From a virus: a stretch of DNA of 31,885 nt. Each line of letters starts with the position of its first letter. Position 1 is the first letter of the stretch. The position numbers were made by a program, and so were the translations under genes. Below, one piece after another: positions 17,060 through 24,719 of the stretch. The stretch is taken from positions 1-31,885 of IMG/VR virus record IMGVR_UViG_3300035187_001784; one strand, written 5' to 3'. The notes under the pieces were generated by a model. It was not told where the DNA came from. It ran no database searches and saw nothing but the letters and a program-made list of their open reading frames with translations.

Positions 17060-19207
17060 ATGATTGTTAAACAGATCCAACGCAACGTTGTTCAGTCTCA
17101 CGATTTCAAGTCCGAAATCGCTTCCATCGATGTGGCCGAAATGCGGTACGTCTCGTCGCTGCTCCGCAACAACTATTCGAATCCGATCCTTGCTACCGTG
17201 CGCGAGATTATCGCGAATGCCGTAGATGCTAATCGCGGCGATCAAGCAGTCGTCGTTACCGCTCCGACACGCTTCGATCAGACGTTCAAGGTGCGCGACT
17301 TTGGTGCTGGCCTGAGCGAAGAAGATTTGTTCGGTCTCTACACGAAGTACGGTCGTTCGACGAAGCGCGACGAGAATCTTTCGATTGGCGGCTTTGGCAT
17401 CGGACGCTTTGCTCCGCTGTCTTATACCGATGCGTTCACCGTCACGTCGATTCACGGCGGCGAGAAGACGGTCGTCTCCGTATTCGTTGACGAGCACGGC
17501 GACACTCGCTTCACGAAGCTGCACGGCAGCACGACTAACGAGCCGAGCGGCGTAGAGATCGAAGTTGCCGTTAAGGACAGCGACATCTCGGCTTTCGAAT
17601 CTTCGATCAAGAAGGTTGCGCGTTTTCTCTCGCAAAAGATCGAGTATCGCAACATTGAAGTTAAAGCGGTCGAGTGGGCGATTAAGAACGAAAGCTGGGG
17701 TATCGTCTCGGATCGTTCAGTTAGCGGGTGCTGCGCCGTGATGGGCGGCATCGCTTATCCGGTCACGAACATCGACTTCTCGTCGCATCTCTCTCCTGAG
17801 CGTCATCCGAACATCTGTAAGATCCTGCAAGGCAATAGCCGCGATCTTTTTTCGATGAATCTCGTTATGTTCCTGCCGATTGGATCGGTGCAGCTTCATC
17901 ACTCTCGCGAGCAGCTAGAGTACAATTCGACGACAAAGCGGGTACTTTTGGCCACGCTTGAGTCTATTTTTTCTGAATTAAAAACGAGCATCCAAAGCAA
18001 GCTCGACGCCAAAAAGACCGTCTCGGAGTTCTTTACCGAGATGCAGCTAATCTTCAGCGACCGCTACTCGATTTCTTCGCTCGTCGCAGGCAATCCTTTC
18101 TTCTTTACTGCCCCAGACGGCTCAAAGCATCCCGTATCGTATCTCGATAGGTTTCAAAACAAGTACAGTTGGCGCAGAAAGAACGGTGGAGCGTTCATGC
18201 GCCGACTCAAGCAGAGCGTCTCCGTATCTCCGTGCGATTACGTTATGCAAGCAGCGTCTGGAGAGCGTATGGTTACGCTGATCGTTGATGACGTTAATGG
18301 TCGTCTTATTCCTTCGCGCATCGATTCGTTTGCCGTTGCAAATCTGGACGCGACGACTGTCGTCACGATCTCTGACGAGGAGGCGCAAAAGTTTCTTTTC
18401 AGCTTCATGAACGACAATGAGCGCAAGTCTCTCGTCAAGGCGTCTTCAATCGTTCCGTTCAAGAAGAAGAAGAATGCGGACCTCGCTTTGCGCATCGCTT
18501 ACGATCACAATTCGTACAACTCTGGTTCTTTCATAAGCTCGGACAAGGCAATGGCTCCGAGCAACGAGCCGTTTTACTTTGTCTACGTTGCAAACAACAC
18601 GACTTCTCTTTCGTTTTATCCGAGGCAGGATTTGACTCGCGGTCAGTTCCGCGACGTTGTGCATCTCGTCAATAACTTTCTCGATGATGACGATCAAGTT
18701 AAGCGTGTTTTCATCATGAAGAGCGGCGTTGAACTGCCAGCAAATGCTGTCTCGCTAGACGAATATTTTTGCAAAAAAATCAAGGAGACTTTCGAAAAGA
18801 ACTCGGCTCATTTCAAAGTCAAGCAAAAGGCGTCTCTTTATCGTTCCGAGATGGGTCACTCTCAGCGTTTGGTCGAATTGGCCGCGAAGCTTCCTGCCGA
18901 TCACGTTATCTCCGTCTTTGCGCGGAACTCGACGGAAGACATGAAGGCTTCTAATTTGAAGCCAAGCGAACAGCGAAAGCAGCAGGACTTTATGTCCTTT
19001 CTGAATCGAATCGCTGGCGACTGGACGAACAACAACGTTTCTGACGTTACGGCAAACAGCGAAGGCAAGGCCGAAGCGCAAAAGGTTGTCAACGAGATCA
19101 ATGCCAAGTATCCGATGATTGCCCTCATGATGGACATTTGGAACTGGAACAAAGAGCACTTCGAAAGAACCTTGCAGTATATTTTGTTCGTAGACAAGCA
19201 TTCCTAA
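17060..19207 (+). CDS. rIIA: RIIA-like GHKL-type ATPase protein (715 aa)
   Basis: The N-terminal domain carries the GHKL ATP-binding motifs in T4 rIIA style: VREIIANAVDA (Glu49, Asn53, Asp56), VRDFGAGLS (Asp80 to Gly84) and SIGGFGIGRFAPLSYTDAF (about 108-126). Length is near that of T4 rIIA. The gene is followed 33 bases later by an rIIB homologue, the conserved pair order. In T4, rIIA/rIIB are membrane-associated and block abortive infection triggered by the RexAB exclusion system; the biochemical activity is not settled. The start at 17060 (MIVKQIQRNVV) sits just after a promoter. Very long minus-strand open frames opposite this gene are composition artefacts. Confidence 0.9.
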   Translation: MIVKQIQRNVVQSHDFKSEIASIDVAEMRYVSSLLRNNYSNPILATVREIIANAVDANRGDQAVVVTAPTRFDQTFKVRDFGAGLSEEDLFGLYTKYGRSTKRDENLSIGGFGIGRFAPLSYTDAFTVTSIHGGEKTVVSVFVDEHGDTRFTKLHGSTTNEPSGVEIEVAVKDSDISAFESSIKKVARFLSQKIEYRNIEVKAVEWAIKNESWGIVSDRSVSGCCAVMGGIAYPVTNIDFSSHLSPERHPNICKILQGNSRDLFSMNLVMFLPIGSVQLHHSREQLEYNSTTKRVLLATLESIFSELKTSIQSKLDAKKTVSEFFTEMQLIFSDRYSISSLVAGNPFFFTAPDGSKHPVSYLDRFQNKYSWRRKNGGAFMRRLKQSVSVSPCDYVMQAASGERMVTLIVDDVNGRLIPSRIDSFAVANLDATTVVTISDEEAQKFLFSFMNDNERKSLVKASSIVPFKKKKNADLALRIAYDHNSYNSGSFISSDKAMAPSNEPFYFVYVANNTTSLSFYPRQDLTRGQFRDVVHLVNNFLDDDDQVKRVFIMKSGVELPANAVSLDEYFCKKIKETFEKNSAHFKVKQKASLYRSEMGHSQRLVELAAKLPADHVISVFARNSTEDMKASNLKPSEQRKQQDFMSFLNRIAGDWTNNNVSDVTANSEGKAEAQKVVNEINAKYPMIALMMDIWNWNKEHFERTLQYILFVDKHS

Positions 19208-19240
19208 TTTCGCCAGCAACAACACTAAAAGCATAAAAAA

Positions 19241-20329
19241 ATGAACAAGCCAGCATACATCATGCGCGACGAATCGATCACGGTTTTCTGTGACGGTAAG
19301 CCGCACACTATCAACAGCACGCACGTTAATTTTCGCGCTTTGCGCAAGGCAATTCTTGACGCCAAGTACGATGAGATTCCGCCGTTGCTTTCTATCGAAG
19401 GGAAGATTGCCGACATGACGCACGGCAACGTTAAGATCGTGAACGAAAAGCTCTACTATCGGAACTTCGAAGTTCACGGCGTCGTTGTCGATAAGCTGTT
19501 TAAGATGCTCAAGGAAGGCGCGTCTGACGCAACTTCACTGATTAACTTCATCGAGCGCATCATGCGCAATCCGTCCGCAAACTCGGTCAACGAGCTTTAC
19601 ACGTTCCTCTCGTATCGCGATTTGCCGATCACGCCTGACGGTAAGTTCCTCGCTTACAAGGGAGTTAAAAATGATTTTTACTCAAAGCACGGCAACGCAA
19701 GCACGATTGTTTTGCAGGGGAAGGTTAACTCGTCTGGCGAAATCTACAACGGAGTCGGGGAAACTATCGAAGTCTCGCGCAATCAAGTTGACGACAACAA
19801 GGATAGACACTGCTCGTTCGGCTTGCACGTTGGAAGCTACAACTACGCTAACGACTGGGCAGGAAGTGACGGTCGGCTGCTCGTAGTTGAAGTCGATCCA
19901 GCCGATGCGGTTAGCGTTCCTACCGACTCTTCGTTCCAGAAGCTTCGCGCTTGCAAGTACAAGGTCGTCTCGGACATCACGGCAGACCGCAAGGAAATCC
20001 CCGATACGGTCTATAACTACAGCGACGATGTTCAAGAGAGCGATTGCGACGGCTATTGCGAGCGTTGCGACTGCGAGAATGGCGACTGCGACAATGGCGA
20101 CAATATCTACGACATGGACTTTAGCGATGCGATGGGCGAAGCGAGCGACTATATCGCTTGGGTCGATAAGAATGGAGGTTCGGTGCTTGAGAGCGGTCTT
20201 CGTGGCCAACTTGCAGTCGCTGGCCTCGATCACGTCGATTTTGACGATCTTCTTTCTGCGATTGGCTACATCAGCGTTCCGAGCCTATTCCATGACTCTG
20301 CGTTGATCGTAAAGGACACTTCCGTTTAA
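19241..20329 (+). CDS. rIIB: RIIB-like protein with Cys/Asp-rich insertion (362 aa)
   Basis: Matches T4 rIIB in its conserved centre: NELYTFLSYRDLPITPDGKF (about 117-136), LAYKGVKNDFY, VEVSRNQVDDN-type strand, HCSFGLHVGSYNYANDW (about 189-205) and LLVVEVDPADAVSVPTDSS, then LRACKYKVVSDI. After this core comes an unusual acidic cysteine-rich stretch, DCDGYCERCDCENGDCDNGD (about 268-287), which may bind a metal ion. It should act with the upstream rIIA protein. The leader is A-rich (CATAAAAAA before ATG) without an SD. Confidence 0.9.
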   Translation: MNKPAYIMRDESITVFCDGKPHTINSTHVNFRALRKAILDAKYDEIPPLLSIEGKIADMTHGNVKIVNEKLYYRNFEVHGVVVDKLFKMLKEGASDATSLINFIERIMRNPSANSVNELYTFLSYRDLPITPDGKFLAYKGVKNDFYSKHGNASTIVLQGKVNSSGEIYNGVGETIEVSRNQVDDNKDRHCSFGLHVGSYNYANDWAGSDGRLLVVEVDPADAVSVPTDSSFQKLRACKYKVVSDITADRKEIPDTVYNYSDDVQESDCDGYCERCDCENGDCDNGDNIYDMDFSDAMGEASDYIAWVDKNGGSVLESGLRGQLAVAGLDHVDFDDLLSAIGYISVPSLFHDSALIVKDTSV

Positions 20330-20338
20330 ACATTAATT

Positions 20339-20605
20339 ATGAATAAAAATTCACTAGTAGAAACGCTCGAAAATGCGTCCGAAACTCAACTTGACGTGGC
20401 TTTTGCTCTCTTGAAGTACAAGGAAATCGGTATCTACCGAAAGATCAAGGGACTGTGCCTCGCGTTCAATCTAGATTTCGACTCGGTAATTAAGGATCTT
20501 CCGCACGAAAACGGACGCCTTCTCGACCGTGAAACGCGCCACTTCATCCACGATTATATGCTCGCTCGCGCAAAGCAGTTTCGCCCTCAAACATCAAACG
20601 AATGA
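20339..20605 (+). CDS. Unknown small helical protein (88 aa)
   Basis: Starts 9 bases after rIIB. Helical composition (TLENASETQLDVAFALLKYK; ETRHFIHDYMLARAKQF). No motif recognised. ATGA overlap with the next gene suggests one operon with rIIB and the DUF1599-like gene further on. Confidence 0.7.
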   Translation: MNKNSLVETLENASETQLDVAFALLKYKEIGIYRKIKGLCLAFNLDFDSVIKDLPHENGRLLDRETRHFIHDYMLARAKQFRPQTSNE

Positions 20606-20904
20606 ATAACCTAGATCCAAAGTTTACTCCTAATCGTCATTGGTTCGAAATCTGGACCATTGAGAATAACGGAAATCTTTTGAGCTGCGTCAATTTTTAT
20701 GACATGGCTTGGAAGGATTCCCCGAATTGGGCAGTTCAATGCTACTCGCAGGAAACTTCGCGTACTGCTGACGCTTACTATGCCGTTGTTCACGCTCGGC
20801 AAAGCGATAATTCGGGCATCGCTCGCGAGATCATCCCGCTGCCGTTCGAAGAGCCGTCGAAGCGAGTTGCGAAGCTCACTAAGTATCGGGAGGCAGTACA
20901 ATGA
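20602..20904 (+). CDS. Unknown protein (100 aa)
   Basis: Not recognised. Starts in an ATGA overlap and ends in another. The chain has an aromatic beta-rich first half (HWFEIWTIENNGNLLSCVNF, WAVQCYSQE) and a Pro/Arg-containing second half. No signal or membrane segment. Confidence 0.7.
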   Translation: MNNLDPKFTPNRHWFEIWTIENNGNLLSCVNFYDMAWKDSPNWAVQCYSQETSRTADAYYAVVHARQSDNSGIAREIIPLPFEEPSKRVAKLTKYREAVQ

Positions 20905-21242
20905 TGAATCGAACTGAACTGTTTCAGCACCACAGAACGCTTTGCGAACAAGCGTTCAAGATCATGCAAGCCAAGAATAACGACTATGCTGGCAGCAAAG
21001 GAGATAATCCTTTTGCCAATTTCCAACGCTGCGAAGCGATGGGAATCTGTTCAGCAGAACAAGGTTTTCTTGTCCGCATCTGTGATAAGCTTTCGCGTCT
21101 GAGCACTTTCGCTCAAGATGGCAAGCTCATCGTTAAGAACGAGAGTTACGAGGACGCTATTCTGGACATCATGAACTACTGCGTTCTTATGTCCGCTTAC
21201 GTTAAGGGCAAAGAGAAGTTAACTGATAGCAATCCCAGTTAA
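20901..21242 (+). CDS. DUF1599/MazG-like nucleotide-associated protein (113 aa)
   Basis: Matches the DUF1599 family (also called nucleotide modification associated domain 1), an all-alpha relative of MazG/dUTPase-type pyrophosphatases. Visible motifs: KNNDYAGSKGDNPFANF (about 25-41), LVRICDKLSRLSTF (about 57-70) and ESYEDAILDIMNYCVLM (about 81-97), with the acidic residues expected for metal-nucleotide binding. It may hydrolyse or bind a deoxynucleotide. It sits in the operon following rIIB, and its 3' end overlaps a minus-strand gene by 24 bases in convergent orientation. Confidence 0.75.
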   Translation: MMNRTELFQHHRTLCEQAFKIMQAKNNDYAGSKGDNPFANFQRCEAMGICSAEQGFLVRICDKLSRLSTFAQDGKLIVKNESYEDAILDIMNYCVLMSAYVKGKEKLTDSNPS

Positions 21243-21482
21243 GCGATAACCAGCGTCATGGGGCTTGATAAGGATACCAGTCGGCATCCCAAGCTCTATG
21301 ACCTTGGTATTGAACTCACGAACCAAATGATCGGAAAAGTCGCCAAAAGTAGCGTTACCAGATGCGCCGTATCCCGTAGCAGAGTAAAGACCAGTTATTT
21401 CTGCGCGGTAAGCTACCCAGTCACCAGAGACGGTACTGAAGTTACTGTGAATCTCGGCCTGTAGAAGTCGCGGACTTTCCAT
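21219..21482 (-). CDS. Unknown small protein on opposite strand (87 aa)
   Basis: The only minus-strand gene between 11330 and 24920. The protein looks real: balanced composition, with DWVAYRAEITGLYSATGYGA (about 21-40) and GMPTGILIKPHDAGYRLTGI near the end. It resembles small alpha/beta proteins with a GxGA turn but I cannot name a family. A 14-codon frame on the same strand (21531 down to 21487) ends 4 bases before its ATG and might be a leader peptide. It fills the gap between the DUF1599-like gene and the tRNA-Thr. The shorter plus-strand frame across the same bases (21258-21464) has less protein-like composition. Confidence 0.6.
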   Translation of the reverse strand: MESPRLLQAEIHSNFSTVSGDWVAYRAEITGLYSATGYGASGNATFGDFSDHLVREFNTKVIELGMPTGILIKPHDAGYRLTGIAIS

Positions 21483-21582
21483 ACTATTAATTTACACCTT
21501 GAATGACTTGGATTTCCTTGATTCTGTTCATATTATTCACTATCAAACTATTGCGTAACCCTAACCATTTTAAGGATTAAAA

Positions 21583-21657
21583 GCCTCTATAGCACAGTGG
21601 TAGTGCAACAACCTTGTAAGTTGTAGGTCGCTCGTTCGAATCGAGCTAGAGGCTCCA
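21583..21657 (+). tRNA. tRNA-Thr (anticodon TGT)
   Basis: Full cloverleaf: acceptor GCCTCTA/TAGAGGC, D stem GCAC/GTGC, anticodon stem ACAAC/GTTGT with loop CTTGTAA (anticodon TGT), T stem GCTCG/CGAGC with loop TTCGAAT, discriminator T and encoded CCA. It would read ACA codons (and others by wobble). Confidence 0.95.
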
Positions 21658-21666
21658 ATTTAAACC

Positions 21667-22380
21667 ATGAAGAAACTACTAAAGACGTTATTCGGCTACC
21701 AACATAGCTACGGCAACCAATTCAATTCGCACAAGTTCACTTGGGGCGAGATTAACTTGTGGAGCAAAGAGATTTGTTGCCACTGGCGCGGTCCAGTTTA
21801 TTGTTTCGAACCAACACTGATCGTTGGACTCTATTTTATTACATTTTATATCTACACGCCAGCTTTTGGCGTCGAAATGGCACAGTCTTGCGATAAGCAC
21901 CGCAATTACGGGTTCTACGTCTACTCTAACTTGCACAACTGGTCATCTATTGTTTTTCAGTTCGGCACAAAGAGCGTTACCATCGATATGCCTTGGACGT
22001 ACAAGTGGCACGCTACCGAAAAGCTCGATTGGGATATGAACGTTGTGCTCGTTAAGAAGCAACATAACGACGTTTTGTATGACCGTGCACTACAGGATTT
22101 TAAGCGCGATTACGCTCGCGTGTTCGACTTCAACTACAAGCTGAGAAGCGGCGAAGTTCAGCATCGCAAGGCATCGGTTACTATCGAACGAAGGGTTTGG
22201 CGTTGTCGCGGATGGCCTTGGAAGAAGAAAAGCACCGTGCATCTCGACGTGAACTTCGACAAGGAAGTGGGCGAAGGCATCGGAACGTGGGAGGGCGGCA
22301 CTATCGGCGTTACTCACAACGTTTTGCCGAATGAGACTCCAGAAGAAGCTTTCCGCAGACTAGAACAAGAACGTTTCTAA
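21667..22380 (+). CDS. Unknown conserved-looking phage protein (237 aa)
   Basis: Begins 9 bases after the tRNA. It is rich in Trp and Tyr. A hydrophobic stretch (about 47-65, EPTLIVGLYFITFYIYTP) may be a buried strand pair or a membrane segment. The C-terminal part has GEGIGTWEGGTIGV and NETPEEAFRRLEQERF, a combination I recall from uncharacterised proteins of many unrelated large phages. No enzymatic motif identified. The last part overlaps nothing; the next gene follows after 2 bases. Confidence 0.8.
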   Translation: MKKLLKTLFGYQHSYGNQFNSHKFTWGEINLWSKEICCHWRGPVYCFEPTLIVGLYFITFYIYTPAFGVEMAQSCDKHRNYGFYVYSNLHNWSSIVFQFGTKSVTIDMPWTYKWHATEKLDWDMNVVLVKKQHNDVLYDRALQDFKRDYARVFDFNYKLRSGEVQHRKASVTIERRVWRCRGWPWKKKSTVHLDVNFDKEVGEGIGTWEGGTIGVTHNVLPNETPEEAFRRLEQERF

Positions 22381-22382
22381 CG

Positions 22383-22577
22383 ATGAAACTAAAAATCACA
22401 GCCTCTGAGTATAAAAAAATCGAAGAAATTCGCGACGCTATCGAAGACAATCGCTGGAAAGAAGACAAGTTGGTAGCTGCACTCGCAAAAAAGATGCGGC
22501 TTAAAAGACGAAAAGCTGAAATTCTTTGGGACTATATTTACAACGATTCGTATTGGTTGGTGGAAATTAAAAAATGA
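22383..22577 (+). CDS. Unknown small charged protein (64 aa)
   Basis: Charged helical protein (ITASEYKKIEEIRDAIED; AALAKKMRLKRRKAEILW), basic in the middle, which could fit a small helix-bundle or HTH-like binder. Not recognised. ATGA overlap with the next gene. Confidence 0.7.
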   Translation: MKLKITASEYKKIEEIRDAIEDNRWKEDKLVAALAKKMRLKRRKAEILWDYIYNDSYWLVEIKK

Positions 22578-22915
22578 CAACAAAAGACAAACAACTTCTC
22601 AACACGTTCAGAACAAACACGCCGTCCGATCTTGTGTTTTGGTCGTTTCGTTACTTCCTTGGGCGCATGACTATCGCTACGAGTTCGTTCGCGGAAGACC
22701 TCGCTAAAGCTTGGCCTCATCTCGACTCGCGAGTTCAAAAACTTATCATGCGCGAGCTTGAAGAAGAGTTTCGGCGCGACGATACGGTTCGTCAAAACGT
22801 AGCGGAAGGCAAAGATAAAAGCATCGCTCGTCTCGGTTTTCCGCTCGGCATGGATTGTGATCGAGCCGCATGGCAACAGGTACGAGACGCTTATAAGCAT
22901 GAAAACAAAAACTAA
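22574..22915 (+). CDS. Unknown phage protein with SFRYFLGR motif (113 aa)
   Basis: Contains DLVFWSFRYFLGRMTIATSS (about 18-37) and FAEDLAKAWPHLD, a pattern I recall in small uncharacterised phage proteins that share an R-Y-x-L-G-R core. All-helical prediction; no catalytic signature. It overlaps the upstream gene by ATGA and the downstream gene by 17 bases. Confidence 0.72.
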   Translation: MTTKDKQLLNTFRTNTPSDLVFWSFRYFLGRMTIATSSFAEDLAKAWPHLDSRVQKLIMRELEEEFRRDDTVRQNVAEGKDKSIARLGFPLGMDCDRAAWQQVRDAYKHENKN

Positions 22916-23117
22916 AGTAAGTTACGAAATTCAAGATTTTTATAGATGCTCGATTTTTGACCGAGGTTACTGGTCTATCGACGTTCGCAGCACCACGTTA
23001 AAAAGTAAGCGTTTTAAAAATAAAATCGCTGAGTTCGAAAAAGAGGGAAGAAAGTTTAAGGTAGTCAAGGTTACCGAAGAGGTCATTTTAGAAAGAAAAA
23101 AGCGCAGGAAGGCTTGA
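22899..23117 (+). CDS. Unknown small basic protein, paralogue of next gene (72 aa)
   Basis: Start placed at the ATG at 22899 (MKTKTKVSYEIQDFY), which overlaps the previous gene by 17 bases; an upstream start at 22857 would overlap far more. The layout (YEIQ near the start, a central strand, then KFKVVKVTEEVILERKK) resembles that of the next gene (YEIQ ... TYKLRLIEIAERVV), so the two may be tandem duplicates. Function unknown. Confidence 0.65.
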   Translation: MKTKTKVSYEIQDFYRCSIFDRGYWSIDVRSTTLKSKRFKNKIAEFEKEGRKFKVVKVTEEVILERKKRRKA

Positions 23118-23142
23118 TTTATTCAACAACTGCTACCATACT
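23114..23142 (+). promoter_or_regulatory. Sigma70-like promoter, near-leaderless
   Basis: TTGATT at 23114-23119, 17-base spacer, CATACT at 23137-23142. The expected +1 is at about 23149, three bases before the ATG at 23152. It overlaps the stop of the preceding gene. Confidence 0.5.
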
Positions 23143-23151
23143 GTACGGACA

Positions 23152-23337
23152 ATGAAGAAACGTTACGAGATTCAGACTTATTGTAAGTCATATAACAAAT
23201 GGGAAACGTTTGACGGTATCAGATACCGTAGCAAAAACAACGGGATTAACCAGATTAATAAATACCGTAAAGATCCGTACGATAAAACTTACAAACTTCG
23301 GTTGATAGAGATTGCTGAACGGGTTGTTAAAGCTTGA
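23152..23337 (+). CDS. Unknown small basic protein (61 aa)
   Basis: Possible paralogue of the gene at 22899-23117 (see there). Very basic (MKKRYEIQTYCKSYNKWETF; RSKNNGINQINKYRK). It has its own promoter with almost no leader, and its stop overlaps the next promoter. Function unknown. Confidence 0.65.
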   Translation: MKKRYEIQTYCKSYNKWETFDGIRYRSKNNGINQINKYRKDPYDKTYKLRLIEIAERVVKA

Positions 23338-23361
23338 CTTATTCGATAGCATAGGTATCCT
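23334..23361 (+). promoter_or_regulatory. Sigma70-like promoter, leaderless start
   Basis: TTGACT at 23334-23339, 16-base spacer, TATCCT at 23356-23361. The expected +1 at about 23368-23369 coincides with the ATG at 23369. No room exists for an SD. Confidence 0.6.
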
Positions 23362-23368
23362 ATTAATT

Positions 23369-23863
23369 ATGAATATTAAATACATTTACGACGAAGTAGA
23401 GTTTAAACTTTTGTCCATTTTGTATCGCGCCAACAAGTTCTTTCGCGGCATTCGCCATCGTATCGTCAACCCGCGCAAAGAGATGCGCAAGGCAGTCTTT
23501 CCGTCTCAATGGTGGGATCTCGAAACTCACATCGTAGAGTTTCACGTTCAATGCGTGATCGAATACGTTGAACGCGAAAAGTGTTTCGAAGTCATTAGTT
23601 GGAACTGGAACGAAGAAGTCGTTAAAACGCGCAAAGAACTCCAAGAAGCGTACAATTACGCTACGTCTGGACGAGCGAAGCTTCAGAAAGACATCGGTGA
23701 CGCTTGGGATAAGATTCCGCTAAGAGATTTATCTGAACCAATAAACGCCGAAGAATTCCACAAAATGTACGAAGACGTAACGGCTAAAGAACTGTGGCTC
23801 AACGAGTGCGACACGAAATTCTGCAAGTGGGTCATCGATAACCGCCAAATTCTCTGGACATGA
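23369..23863 (+). CDS. Unknown conserved-looking phage protein (164 aa)
   Basis: Start set at the ATG at 23369, the first codon of a predicted leaderless transcript; an in-frame upstream start at 23312 would lie upstream of the -35 element. It has an amphipathic basic N-terminus, then FPSQWWDLETHIVEFHVQCV (about 49-68), ending in CKWVIDNRQILWT. I recall similar proteins with a P-x-x-W-W/Y-D motif in large phages, none characterised. Ends in an ATGA with an 11-residue micro-frame. Confidence 0.75.
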   Translation: MNIKYIYDEVEFKLLSILYRANKFFRGIRHRIVNPRKEMRKAVFPSQWWDLETHIVEFHVQCVIEYVEREKCFEVISWNWNEEVVKTRKELQEAYNYATSGRAKLQKDIGDAWDKIPLRDLSEPINAEEFHKMYEDVTAKELWLNECDTKFCKWVIDNRQILWT

Positions 23864-23895
23864 AACTGCTAAAAATGGACTGGAACAAGAAATGA
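23860..23895 (+). CDS. Possible 11-residue coupling micro-frame
   Basis: ATG at 23860 overlaps the previous stop (ATGA), encodes MKLLKMDWNKK, and its TGA overlaps the ATG of the next gene (ATGA at 23892). It bridges an otherwise non-overlapping gap so that ribosomes could pass from one gene to the next. This may be a translational coupling device rather than a functional peptide. Confidence 0.4.
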   Translation: MKLLKMDWNKK

Positions 23896-24173
23896 AACCG
23901 ATAAAAAAACTCGCAACCGAAATCAAAAACCACGGATACCTTATGCGCCAAATCAAGCGAACAGAAAACTCTGCCATCTATTCTAAGTGCGGCGGCTACG
24001 AAGTTGTTGTGATTCAGCGTCACGACGGCTACGAGATCAAAGGCAACTGGGTCGAACCCGCCGAATACTTACCGAAGGACGAGGACTTTGGCACGAAAGG
24101 TTGGTACTTTGGAGGGCCAGACGCCTTACAAGATGCAGAAAAAAAGTTCTCAGAAATCGAAAAAGAAGCTTGA
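23892..24173 (+). CDS. Unknown small phage protein (93 aa)
   Basis: Reads as a compact beta-sheet domain: AIYSKCGGYEVVVIQRHDGYEI, then PAEYLPKDEDFGTKGWYFG. Similar short proteins with a YEV strand and a P-x-x-E/D-x-FG-x-x-W/G motif occur in many phages, to my recollection, without known function. Preceded by the micro-frame above. The 74 bases after it (24174-24247) contain no gene. Confidence 0.7.
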   Translation: MKPIKKLATEIKNHGYLMRQIKRTENSAIYSKCGGYEVVVIQRHDGYEIKGNWVEPAEYLPKDEDFGTKGWYFGGPDALQDAEKKFSEIEKEA

Positions 24174-24247
24174 AGTGCTGAAGCGAACGCATAACGTATC
24201 TCTGAAAGCTCAAACTAACCTTAACTTAAACTAAAAAAGCAAGTACA

Positions 24248-24538
24248 ATGAGTCACCACGGACAAATCTACTCGTTCGTTCTCAACAACAAGCGTCAGCG
24301 CGTCGGAGTTCTCGCCGCGACTCTTCCGTTCGACGGAAACGATCAGCGCATTCATATTGGATGGTCGCGCTGCAACAAATCGATGGGCGACAAGTTCGAC
24401 GCGAAGAAGGGCATCGAGATTGCGGTTCTCCGATCCGCGAAGCGAAAGGGGATGGTGTTTCCAACATCGATGCTAGAAGACTATCTTTCATTTGTGGAAC
24501 GCTGCAAGCGTTACTTCAAAGGAGCCGAAATCGCCTAA
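24248..24538 (+). CDS. Unknown small phage protein (96 aa)
   Basis: Begins after an A-rich leader without SD. Motif IGWSRCNKSMGDKFDAKKGI (about 37-56) is distinctive, followed by a basic helix and MLEDYLSFVERCKRYF. Not recognised beyond a general resemblance to uncharacterised phage proteins. The next gene starts 1 base after its stop. Confidence 0.72.
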   Translation: MSHHGQIYSFVLNNKRQRVGVLAATLPFDGNDQRIHIGWSRCNKSMGDKFDAKKGIEIAVLRSAKRKGMVFPTSMLEDYLSFVERCKRYFKGAEIA

Positions 24539-24539
24539 T

Positions 24540-24698
24540 ATGAAGAACCTCTGGAGGCTATGGGCAAAATCAATCGGAGAAAAAGCGAGCAAGGACAACA
24601 AAGAAGCCGATAAAGTTGCAATCATTCGAACCGCAATCGTAATCATCTACGTTGTAACAAACGTTTTCATCTGCGCCAACGTAATTAGACACTGGTAA
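24540..24698 (+). CDS. Small single-pass membrane protein (52 aa)
   Basis: Start set at the ATG at 24540 directly after the previous stop. The N-terminal half is charged (MKNLWRLWAKSIGEKAS, then KDNKEADK), followed by a hydrophobic helix (about 25-47, AIIRTAIVIIYVVTNVFICA) and a short HW end. Likely inner-membrane. A role in lysis timing or exclusion would be speculation. Confidence 0.65.
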   Translation: MKNLWRLWAKSIGEKASKDNKEADKVAIIRTAIVIIYVVTNVFICANVIRHW

Positions 24699-24719
24699 AT
24701 TAACTTAAAAAACATTAAA

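Noticed and set aside
17048-19477. Several minus-strand open frames of 195-240 codons opposite rIIA and the start of rIIB
   Set aside because: They mirror genes with clear GHKL and rIIB motifs and have Arg/Val/Leu-rich artefact composition.
19682-20306. Open frames on both strands (183 and 139 codons) overlapping rIIB
   Set aside because: Alternative frames of the conserved rIIB core; low-complexity Val/Ala/Ile or Arg/Ser/Thr composition.
21258-21464. 68-codon plus-strand frame opposite the 87-aa minus gene
   Set aside because: The minus-strand translation has better composition and codon pattern; the plus frame is Ser/Thr/Val-rich with no leader context.
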